Below are positions 26,301 to 32,452 of a stretch of 63,525 bases of DNA, piece after piece; the stretch's first letter is position 1; the number at the start of each line of letters is the position of its first letter. Under the pieces are notes generated by a model. That model searched no databases. It was not told the DNA's origin and saw nothing but the letters and a program-made list of their open reading frames with translations. The translations under genes and the position numbers were made by a program. The stretch comes from CAYLNG01 sp964497855. GTDB taxonomy: Bacteria; Verrucomicrobiota; Kiritimatiellia; SS1-B-03-39; UBA6053. The stretch lies in NCBI GenBank assembly GCA_964497855.1, contig CAZCFM010000003.1, positions 1-63,525 of the forward strand, written 5' to 3'.

Positions 26301-26448
26301 AGCCGACATCGCCGTAGCCGAGATCGTCGGCAAACAAGTGGATGATGTTCGGCGGACGGTCGGCGAATGTGGGGGTGGAGAAAGCGAGAGCCCCGCTGAA
26401 ACAGGCGGCGGAGAGCAAACGGCGGGAGGTTTTTGTTTGGAGGAGCAT
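23374..26448 (-). CDS. secreted sulfatase with ~530-residue C-terminal extension
   Basis: About 1024 residues. A signal peptide (SRRLLSAACFSGALAFSTPTFA) is followed by the sulfatase domain: NIIHLFADDLGYGDVGF (metal Asp pair), VCGPSRGMLLTGLHSG (C-x-P-S-R, C near 80), and FTSDNGPTDADG. The domain ends near residue 490. A long beta-rich tail follows: a PEP-CTERM-like beta-sandwich (ILLAFN-type through YRITLHQVSVDLWRNGPNSA), then a repeat like those of autotransporter-associated proteins, and an end without an obvious anchor. I chose ATG 26448 because the signal peptide begins there. It lies 47 bases downstream of the GH28-like gene under site e. Confidence 0.82.
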   Translation of the reverse strand: MLLQTKTSRRLLSAACFSGALAFSTPTFADRPPNIIHLFADDLGYGDVGFNGQTKILTPHLDQLAAQSRKLDRAYAAPVCGPSRGMLLTGLHSGHATFDRNSQNDRGMLASETSVATVLKTAGYHTAIFGKWGSGEDRNNPGTLLYPAALPTHQGFDVAYGYLNHEDAKNYFAPYLWRTDDTQPHRLRRFATGANASSGSGYSHDLIAAAAEAWLAQSAQSDTPFYMQMSYTIPHFDIDAIASVPNGLDPYTSQPWTLAQKKRAAMITRMDAAIGRVLSLVNDPNQDGDNSDSIAANTLIVFTSDNGPTDADGSDWIFFDSNGPFRGGKRDLFEGGLRVSALYSMPGTIAPGVDTSTLSDLADFLPTAADLAGLDIPAGLDGVSLWPLLRGDPIPAPARPHLAFEHHEEDGPDPDTRDARWTVIQSRYKLIRYTDNSLDLFDIPADPAETTNLVAALPGVAAELSAIAIAEGLEQPEGYAALRRTWDNSPSDLRSILRLENAGPIPALQTLDSSRDLLGLDLRAPGSIQTLQLRPGTTLHALNDVHIGAGGRFIPEHATVRGKRIRVAGGGRIEGVGSLAGTLVLHGSLAPGWPTDVPASIDPPEVDTGAEPVVLLAFNFNGVQDNAPILATSTLRQYIQLTRGLDFGPGIASRQSQGTTTSNEGNEFNSSLFNSTSLASSIQHQDYWHFAIAPDAGYRITLHQVSVDLWRNGPNSATHHAVLTSHGGFSADQTQNTIQVTGEGPLSRHVYPFPVTAPDLTSPVDIRIYGWNSVTLGNTHLKGVSVTGRIQSIDIPPRDAFETLALDGDLLLHPSAAIELDISLTQHDLLDISGLLHANGHLHIRCSGSAPQPGAAFKVLNFDRFQGDFQRITLPRLDDGHGWDLQELRTQGILRVVAAGTFQQWISGSGLPSDLQAPEIDDEPDGYPHLAEYVFGTRPGLVDRPTLHLQSGPLGFALTWQRPAGRGDIVLRGQRATQLHPANWDYLPPEALLVSTDENGIETLSMRDPHPGPLSFLRVHLLQP

Positions 26449-26495
26449 GGCGGATACGTAAGGTATGCCAATACGGGAAGAAAGGGTATGGGATT

Positions 26496-27809
26496 TCACG
26501 CAGACTGATTGTGTTTATCCGCAAAAATCGTTTCCGTGCGTGGATCGGACCGCGCAGGAGTTACCCGAACGTTTTCCATGTGCAGGCCTTCGACATGGCG
26601 GAGAATGAATCCGTAGGCACCCATGTCGCTCGTGCCGGCCACGCAGACGGCGCAGGGATAGCCGCGGGAGTTCCAGTCGGGCTCTGCCGTGGGGTCCATG
26701 CTGGGGGTGGGCGGCAAAACGTTGATCTCCACGTCGCGCAGCTGCACAGTGCGGATGGGATGTCCCTCGTAGCCGCAGAGGATGCTGGGCAGGGGGCCCA
26801 CGGCGTTGGCGGTGATGCGATCGAAGACCAGACCGTCTATGCAGCGCCGCGAGGGGTCGAGCAAGGGTCCCGGTTTGGCGTCGGAGGCCTTGCGGGTGGG
26901 CGGGATGTTGCCGGCGTTGTCGCGATTGCCGAGTTTGACGAAGATGGGATTGAGCACGCCCTCCATGCGGATGTCCTCGAAGCGCAGGTTGCGCAGGGCC
27001 CCGCCGTCCACGCCGGCAATGTCGATCCCGGTCATGCCGTTCCAGAGCTGGAAAGGATGGTGCATGGTGGTGGCGCGGGAGGGCACGATGTCGCAGTCGC
27101 GGTACACGATGTTCTCAAAGCCGCCGATGGAGGCGGTGCCGAGTTTGATGGCGGAGGCGTGGCTGGAGATGCGGCAGCGCTCCACCACCACGTCGCGGCA
27201 GGGGAGTTCGCACTCGGACTTGAGGCAGATGCCGTCGTCGGAGCTGTCGACAACGCAGCGGGAGATGTGGACGTCGCGGCAACTGTCAATGTCCATGCCG
27301 TCGTTGTTCTGGTTTGCGTGATTGAAGACGCTGACGCCTTCGATGGCCACGGTTTCGCAGCGGAAATAGCGCATCATCCAGTGGGCGGAATTGTGGAAAG
27401 TCAGTCCCTCAACGCGGACGTTGCGGCAGTTGACCAGATGCAGGCCGTAGGGGCGGTCGGGACTGTCGCCCACGCCGTCGATGAAGCCTGCGTGTTCGCC
27501 GCCGCATTCGATGCGTCCCTGGCCGCAGAGCGTGATGTTGTCCAGATCGCAGCCGAAGAGGAAGGCCCGCCAGGGAAAGCGGTCCATGCGGGAAGGGTAG
27601 GGGTGTTCGCGGTGGGGGAAGGCGGCAGGATCTTCGATCGCCCGCAGCACGGTGCCGGGGGCCAGTTCCAGGGTAAGGTTCGAGCGCAGGACCAGCGCCC
27701 CGCAGGTCCAGATGCCGGGGGGGATGCGGACCTCGCCGCCGGCGTCGATGGCCTGTTGCAGGATAGAGGTGCAGTCCGAGGAGAGGGCGGAGGGGGAGAG
27801 GCGTGTCAT
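26496..27809 (-). CDS. GH28-like right-handed beta-helix hydrolase
   Basis: About 437 residues. Polygalacturonase-family landmarks: the N-terminal IPPGIWTCGALVLRSNLTLE, catalytic NNDGMDIDSC (about 167-176, N-x-D) and VDSSDDGICLKSE (DD pair, about 188-200), then SHASAIKLGTASIGG (His loop) and coils up to the C-terminus. Most catalytic residues are in place. No signal peptide is visible from any nearby start, so it may act in the cytoplasm on imported oligosaccharides. I chose ATG 27809 over an ATG at 27836 because MTRLSPSAL matches the beginning of the folded region. It precedes the long sulfatase in one operon. Confidence 0.78.
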   Translation of the reverse strand: MTRLSPSALSSDCTSILQQAIDAGGEVRIPPGIWTCGALVLRSNLTLELAPGTVLRAIEDPAAFPHREHPYPSRMDRFPWRAFLFGCDLDNITLCGQGRIECGGEHAGFIDGVGDSPDRPYGLHLVNCRNVRVEGLTFHNSAHWMMRYFRCETVAIEGVSVFNHANQNNDGMDIDSCRDVHISRCVVDSSDDGICLKSECELPCRDVVVERCRISSHASAIKLGTASIGGFENIVYRDCDIVPSRATTMHHPFQLWNGMTGIDIAGVDGGALRNLRFEDIRMEGVLNPIFVKLGNRDNAGNIPPTRKASDAKPGPLLDPSRRCIDGLVFDRITANAVGPLPSILCGYEGHPIRTVQLRDVEINVLPPTPSMDPTAEPDWNSRGYPCAVCVAGTSDMGAYGFILRHVEGLHMENVRVTPARSDPRTETIFADKHNQSA

Positions 27810-27875
27810 GGGCGGAGAAAAGCAGCGGAGCGGCAAAAAAACCAGCCAAAAACCAGAGGGGAGGTCTCCGGGAAT

Positions 27876-27889
27876 TTCAAGCCGTTGAA
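27876..27889. promoter_or_regulatory. regulon palindrome, site e (GH28-sulfatase operon)
   Basis: TTCAAGCCGTTGAA, perfect, 67 bases upstream of the GH28-like start. Confidence 0.65.
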
Positions 27890-27925
27890 GCTGAAAGCTT
27901 GGGCTAAATCCAGCTTTGGAATCTG

Positions 27926-27960
27926 TTGACTTTCAAAGTAGTCATTTTATAGTCATTTTA
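27926..27960 (+). promoter_or_regulatory. phd-vapC promoter with tandem 11-bp repeats
   Basis: TTGACT (27926-27931), a 16-base spacer and TATAGT (27948-27953) form a good promoter whose start would fall at or next to the ATG (27960). The 11-bp word TAGTCATTTTA is repeated head to tail at 27939-27949 and 27950-27960, overlapping the -10 and the start codon. It is probably the antitoxin operator, and the mRNA is probably leaderless. Confidence 0.6.
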
Positions 27961-28181
27961 TGGAAGCCAGCATTACCCATTTTAAAGCCAACTGTTTGGA
28001 GTATATCAAGACGGTCGAACGCCAGGGGGGTGTTGTTATCATCACCCGGCATGGAAAAGCCGCGGCAAAACTGGTGCCGATGGAGGAGAAAGGAAACAGT
28101 CCCGTATTCGGTTGCGGTGTCGGAAGTGTGAAAGAATTGGGTCCCATTTACAGCACCGGAGAGCGCTGGGATGCCGATTGA
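27960..28181 (+). CDS. Phd/YefM-family antitoxin
   Basis: The protein has 73 residues. EASITHFKANCLEYIKTVER and VIITRHGKAAAKLVPM are the conserved Phd/YefM DNA-binding and dimer core; the C-terminus (GSVKELGPIYSTGERWDAD) should bind the toxin. It overlaps the downstream PIN gene by eleven bases. The region upstream carries two tandem 11-bp operator-like words. Confidence 0.85.
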   Translation: MEASITHFKANCLEYIKTVERQGGVVIITRHGKAAAKLVPMEEKGNSPVFGCGVGSVKELGPIYSTGERWDAD

Positions 28182-28578
28182 CAACTCTTCCGTGCTTTTG
28201 GACACGCATGTGTGGCTGTGGATCGTGGAGGGGGACCCTAGAGCCAATCTCCTGAGCGTTTACCAAGGACGCTGCATCATCAGTGCCATCACTGTTTGGG
28301 AAATTGCTATGCTTGTGGAGAAGAAACGTATCCAACTTCAGCCGGGTCTTACCGAGTGGATTGAACGCTATCTCCGCCCCCCGGTCTATCTACATCCTCT
28401 TTCTCCGGACATCTCGATCTGTGCCGCCCGCCTGCCTGATTTCCACGGGGATCCCGCCGACCGAATTCTGGTGGCCACCGCAGGAATAACCCATCAGGCC
28501 TTGGTCACCGCCGACCGCCGGATACAGGAATGGATGAAATCTCACTCCGCGTATCGCAACCTGCTTATTGCCCTGTAA
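28171..28578 (+). CDS. PIN-domain toxin, VapC family (Phd-linked)
   Basis: The protein has 135 residues with intact PIN acidic residues: SVLLDTHVWLWIVEGDPR (Asp), ISAITVWEIAMLVEKKRI (Glu), DFHGDPADRILVATA (Asp) and LVTADRRIQ (Asp). This is the VapC type often paired with Phd-like rather than RHH antitoxins. It is coupled to the upstream antitoxin by an eleven-base overlap. Expected to be a toxin ribonuclease. Confidence 0.87.
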   Translation: MPIDNSSVLLDTHVWLWIVEGDPRANLLSVYQGRCIISAITVWEIAMLVEKKRIQLQPGLTEWIERYLRPPVYLHPLSPDISICAARLPDFHGDPADRILVATAGITHQALVTADRRIQEWMKSHSAYRNLLIAL

Positions 28579-28586
28579 TCCACCCC

Positions 28587-29426
28587 TCAGGGCACCCATT
28601 TCAGCACGGAGATATCGCCGATCTCGTAGATGCCGGCCCAGGCTTCGGCCTCGGCGAAGGGACGGTCGGTGCCGTTGCCGAAACCAAAGGAGACGTGCTG
28701 CAAGTCGGCGTCGCGGATCTGTCGGGGGTCCGTGACATTGTCCCAGAGGCGTTCGTTGCCGTTCCATACGGCGAGACTGACGGGTTTGAGGGTGTAGGGG
28801 CCGCCGGGGGCGGAGACGGTCACCGGCGCTTTGGTGTTGTTGAAGGCGATGGACAATCGGAGCGTGTAAAAGCCTTCGGCGTCTTTGGGGAGACGGAAGG
28901 CGGGAGTGCCTGGACCGGCGGACGACAGCATCAGCCGGAACTGACCTTCCTCCGCCTGCGCCTGAAGCTGCACCGCGGCAAAGGCGGGACCGTCGGGATT
29001 GCGTCCGCCGCGGGCCGGATTGTAGGTTCCCGTGCGGAAACTTTCACCAATCTGCACATCCAAAACGTTGCGGGTGGACGGCGCCCATTCGGTCGGCTTC
29101 CAGCGAAACTCCAGCCGGACCAGCGCCGCCCCGCGGCCAATGTCCAGCGCCTGATTCGGGGTGGAATCGCCGTGACGCGACAAGCGGGTGATGGAGTGGT
29201 TTTTGTCGATCTCCGGCGCATGTTTCGTGACCATGCGGAAACGGCCCTCGTGTACCCCGGCGGATTGCACAAACTCGCCGTTCAGGGCGCTGCCCGCATA
29301 GTTGAACTGGTTTGGCCCCTCGCCCTGAAATTCGCCGGAGAAGTCCGGTGTGAAAACAGGAACCCACTCCCCCGACAGTCGAAGTCCGGACAGCAGGAAC
29401 GCCAACAACAGAATGCGGTTTTTCAT
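28587..29426 (-). CDS. secreted beta-sandwich protein of unknown function
   Basis: The protein has 279 residues with a signal peptide (NRILLLAFLLSGLRLSG) and one ~250-residue beta-rich module (FNYAG, NVLDVQIGESFRTGTYNP, PAFAAVQLQAQA, FYTLRLSIAFNNTKAPVT, VSFGFGNG). The same module occurs inside the 2170-residue surface protein at 36303-42815 (about residues 1075-1320), with matching landmarks throughout. I do not recognise a named family. Being present both as a free protein and as an embedded domain suggests an autonomous, probably carbohydrate-related, unit. Confidence 0.6.
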   Translation of the reverse strand: MKNRILLLAFLLSGLRLSGEWVPVFTPDFSGEFQGEGPNQFNYAGSALNGEFVQSAGVHEGRFRMVTKHAPEIDKNHSITRLSRHGDSTPNQALDIGRGAALVRLEFRWKPTEWAPSTRNVLDVQIGESFRTGTYNPARGGRNPDGPAFAAVQLQAQAEEGQFRLMLSSAGPGTPAFRLPKDAEGFYTLRLSIAFNNTKAPVTVSAPGGPYTLKPVSLAVWNGNERLWDNVTDPRQIRDADLQHVSFGFGNGTDRPFAEAEAWAGIYEIGDISVLKWVP

Positions 29427-29443
29427 AGAGGGTCTCCGGGAAG

Positions 29444-29479
29444 AAAAAACCCCCTCACGCAGCGAACCACATGAGGGGG
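29444..29479 (-). terminator. rho-independent terminator after the beta-strand-repeat PEP-CTERM gene
   Basis: Read on the minus strand, CCCCCTCA pairs with TGAGGGGG around a 14-nt loop and is followed by a T run. It lies just downstream of the stop at 29504 and separates that gene from the one at 28587-29426. Confidence 0.85.
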
Positions 29480-29503
29480 CCCCACAGATGTTGACGAAAC
29501 GAT

Positions 29504-31186
29504 TTATTTGCGGCGGCGCAGACCGAGGATCGCCGCGATGCCAGAAATCCCCAGCAGCGCCAGCGTGCCCGGCTCGGGGATAGCGGTGACCACGTAATCC
29601 AGGGAGTTGGCCCCCACCACAAAGCCCGCAGTGTAGCCGGGATCGACCGTGATGTTCGTCGCCGAGAAATCCCCAACCAAGAAGGTGGTCGAGGCGAAGT
29701 TCATCAGGTTGAAGGTGGAGGCGGAGGCGGCGCTGAAGCCCTGGAAGTCGAAGAGGAAGTTCGTGCCCGTGCCTTTGGTCAGCGCACCGCTGAGGTTGAG
29801 GGTGTCGGCAGCGTTGGCGGCACCGAGGTTGAACTGCATCTGGGCGATCGCGGAGGCTTCGCCGTTCCAGGTGAGCGCACCGAAACTCAGGTCACCCGTG
29901 GTGCTGTTGAGTGAATCCACCGTCCCGGGGCGAATTTTGCCGCCGACGCTGAGGGTGATGGCGGAGTCGGTGACGCTGTCGAAGGTGGTGAGACCCGCCG
30001 AATAGGCCTGTGTGCCTGCCGTTCTCAGGGTTCCATTCCCCCCAAAGACGCCGCCATCCCGAACCGTAATGCCAGAAGTGAAGGTACCGGTAGATTGGAT
30101 GGTGAGGCCCTGACCCACAAAAACGGTACTCGTTCCCGAAACCTGAAAAGTACTGAAGGTGGAGCTGCGTTGATTGGCCAGAGTGTCATTGTTCACAAGG
30201 GAGGCGTTATTCAGAGTCATCGTGCTTCCGAGTGCGTGCGCTGTACTGGTGTTCTTGCGCCAAACAGTTCCGGAATTCATTGTGAAGGCGGTGGCACCCA
30301 GATTGAAGTTTGGGCCTGCACCACTTCCAGTAATTTCAATCGTCCCGGCATTAGCGGTGATGGGTGCTGTGGATGTGCCCTGCAGTCTCAGAACCCCGGC
30401 ACCTTCTTTGACGATGGCGCTGCCTACTGTGCTGGTGACATCCCGCAGGCCCAAGAACGAGCTTGCACCAGTTCCGTCGGAGTTTTGCGATACCGTTATG
30501 GTCCGGGAGCCTGCACCAAGACTGACTAGCCGGGAGCCATCGGAGCTACCAAGAACCAAGCCTCCGTTCGCGACGGAATTGAAGGAGAAGTTTCCGTTAA
30601 TGTCTGCGGCCACAGCCTGGGTGCGAACGTTGCCTTGGTTTTGGAAGATCGTTCCACCGTTGATCGTCAATTTTCCAGTTCCCAATGAGCCTGCCGTTTG
30701 TATCTCCGTACCCGTTCCGCTGTTATTGCCCACACGCAGGGTGGCTCCACTATTCAGGGTAATCCCGCCAGAAAAAGTGTTCGCATTGTTGAGGAGTTGA
30801 AATTCACCACCACCTAGGCTGATCGAACCGGCCCCCGTCAGCAAAGTGTTTGTTGAAAGCGTAACCGAACCGGCGTTGGTTTTTGTGATGGCACCATTCA
30901 AGGTGATCTGTCCGCCGCTGCCGCTAATCGTCCATCGATTCGAATTGTGGGTGAAATCGATGTTGTTCGCAGTGATTGCACTTACAAGGTTAGAGGTTCG
31001 ATCACTGCTGATGGTTCCGAAAAATGCGTTATCAGCCGGGGAGTTGCTCCACGTGGCTGTTCCGGTATTCCAAGCGTTTGTATCGACCCAGTTGAAGTTC
31101 GCGTTGGGCGCGGTGAGGTCAGCGGCTTGGAGTCCCCCTGCGGTCAGCAGGGCGAGTGTTGTTTTGAGGAGTATTCGTGTATTCAT
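29504..31186 (-). CDS. beta-strand-repeat surface protein with PEP-CTERM anchor
   Basis: About 560 residues. Signal peptide (RILLKTTLALLTAGGLQA), then low-complexity, Asn/Thr/Ser/Gly-rich beta-strand repeats (GGEFQLLNNANTFSGGITLN, GRNNSGTG-type), typical of 'autotransporter-associated beta strand repeat' proteins. It ends in the PEP-CTERM motif AIPEPGTLALLGISGIAAIL plus basic tail RRRK. The exosortase system is expected to process it for cell-surface or EPS attachment. I chose ATG 31186 for the signal peptide and the AGGAAA ribosome binding site. No palindrome lies upstream. Confidence 0.85.
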   Translation of the reverse strand: MNTRILLKTTLALLTAGGLQAADLTAPNANFNWVDTNAWNTGTATWSNSPADNAFFGTISSDRTSNLVSAITANNIDFTHNSNRWTISGSGGQITLNGAITKTNAGSVTLSTNTLLTGAGSISLGGGEFQLLNNANTFSGGITLNSGATLRVGNNSGTGTEIQTAGSLGTGKLTINGGTIFQNQGNVRTQAVAADINGNFSFNSVANGGLVLGSSDGSRLVSLGAGSRTITVSQNSDGTGASSFLGLRDVTSTVGSAIVKEGAGVLRLQGTSTAPITANAGTIEITGSGAGPNFNLGATAFTMNSGTVWRKNTSTAHALGSTMTLNNASLVNNDTLANQRSSTFSTFQVSGTSTVFVGQGLTIQSTGTFTSGITVRDGGVFGGNGTLRTAGTQAYSAGLTTFDSVTDSAITLSVGGKIRPGTVDSLNSTTGDLSFGALTWNGEASAIAQMQFNLGAANAADTLNLSGALTKGTGTNFLFDFQGFSAASASTFNLMNFASTTFLVGDFSATNITVDPGYTAGFVVGANSLDYVVTAIPEPGTLALLGISGIAAILGLRRRK

Positions 31187-31322
31187 GGGATTTCCTGTGT
31201 TGGGTCTTGTTGCTGGGATGTGGGTGGGGTTTGGATTCGGGGTTCTATGGGAGAGAGTACGATTTTTGTGCGTGTTTGTCTTTGTGCTATCACGCAGAAC
31301 GCTTGTGCTTTTCCGCAAAAGT

Positions 31323-32069
31323 TCAGGGATTGAGGCGGTGTTTGCGGATGCGCTGGAATCCGAAGAGGAGTCCGAGGGCGATGAGGGCGAAGGTGCCGGG
31401 TTCGGGGATGGCGGCGGCCTCCATCCAGGTGGTGGCGACGATCAGATTGTCGACGGTGGCGGCGAAGGTTCCGGTGGCAGGGGCCAGGAACTGGAGGTAG
31501 GTAACGCCTCCCCCGCCGGTGGTGGTGGCATAGTAGGGGGTTGCTTCATCCCCCGCCACGAAGGAGGTTTTGATCCAGGTGTCGAAGTCGACTCCGTTGT
31601 TGTTTCGTACAACCATGCGGTAAGTGGTGGAGGCGTTGAAAGGAATTTGCGCCGCGGCGTTGTTCACCAGGTCAAACTCCGTGCCCGTGGCCCAGTCGCG
31701 CGCGCCCACTTGGGCGCGGTTGGTGTTGAAGCGGGAGAAGGTGGGGCGTCCGCCCGCCGTGGCAATCGTGGTGAAGGTGATATCAAAACCGTAGTAGGCG
31801 TCGTTGGCGCTGGTCCAGGCGGAACTCTGGATCACGCCATCTCCGGTGGAACCCGATATCAGGAGCTTCCCACTGTTGACGCTGAAGTCCGAAGCGTTTG
31901 TTCCGGTGAATACCCAGCCGCCCTGGCCTCCCAGGTTTCCATTCGAGTGGGAATCAAAATTATCCTGAAGGAGAATGGACGCTTCAACCGGAAGGATAAG
32001 GCCCAGGCAGAGGCCCAGGGTTGGGATTGCGTTTGGCAGAAGGTTTGTTCGGGTGTGGCTGCGGTTCAT
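31323..32069 (-). CDS. PEP-CTERM anchored beta-sandwich protein
   Basis: The protein has 248 residues. Signal peptide (PTLGLCLGLILPVEA), a beta-sandwich (ILLQDNFDSHSNGNLGGQGG through FAATVDNLIVATTW) that resembles laminin-G/concanavalin-like PEP-CTERM proteins, then AIPEPGTFALIALGLLFGFQ and a basic tail. A carbohydrate- or matrix-binding role is inferred. GGAGA precedes the ATG. Site h of the regulon palindrome lies 91 bases upstream. Confidence 0.75.
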   Translation of the reverse strand: MNRSHTRTNLLPNAIPTLGLCLGLILPVEASILLQDNFDSHSNGNLGGQGGWVFTGTNASDFSVNSGKLLISGSTGDGVIQSSAWTSANDAYYGFDITFTTIATAGGRPTFSRFNTNRAQVGARDWATGTEFDLVNNAAAQIPFNASTTYRMVVRNNNGVDFDTWIKTSFVAGDEATPYYATTTGGGGVTYLQFLAPATGTFAATVDNLIVATTWMEAAAIPEPGTFALIALGLLFGFQRIRKHRLNP

Positions 32070-32159
32070 GGGCGGGTCTCCATATCTGGTGGGTTTATGT
32101 ACACGCCTATCAAAACACAGAGGGGTTTCGTGAAGCCAGAGGAAAGAGAGGTTTCGTTT

Positions 32160-32173
32160 TTAAAACTGTTGAA
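32160..32173. promoter_or_regulatory. regulon palindrome, site h (PEP-CTERM gene)
   Basis: TTAAAACTGTTGAA, one C-to-A change from the perfect palindrome in the left half, 91 bases upstream of the PEP-CTERM start. Confidence 0.5.
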
Positions 32174-32190
32174 TAAAAGGGGAAATAAGA

Positions 32191-32330
32191 GTTTTGAAGG
32201 TTTAAAGGTTTGAAGGTTTGAAGGTTTGAAGGTTTAAAGGTTGAAGAGGGTGTTTCTGGTTTCTGGTTTCTGGTTTCTGGTGGTCAGGTTTCTGGTTTCT
32301 GGTTCCAGGTTTCTGGTTTCTGGTTTCTGG
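32191..32330. repeat. two adjacent short tandem repeat arrays (8-bp and 7-bp units)
   Basis: First array: 8-bp units GGTTTGAA/GGTTTAAA, five in register at 32199-32238. Second array: 7-bp units TTTCTGG, nine copies with two degenerate ones at 32253-32330. They lie between the PEP-CTERM promoter and the end of the sulfatase-SGNH gene. The whole gap 32214-32452 holds nothing else recognisable. Confidence 0.9.
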
Positions 32331-32452
32331 TTTTCCATCCGTGGTCTTCGACGGTTTAAAGGTTGCCGCGTGATTGCGGCTTTGCCGCTGTCGGGCTTGA
32401 AACGGAACTGGGCGCTGCCGGGAACCAGGCATGTATGGAGCAGGGGCGTGAC

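Noticed and set aside
24340..26508. A 722-codon plus-strand frame opposite the long sulfatase
   Set aside because: Gly/Val/Glu-rich shadow frame; the sulfatase signature is on the minus strand.
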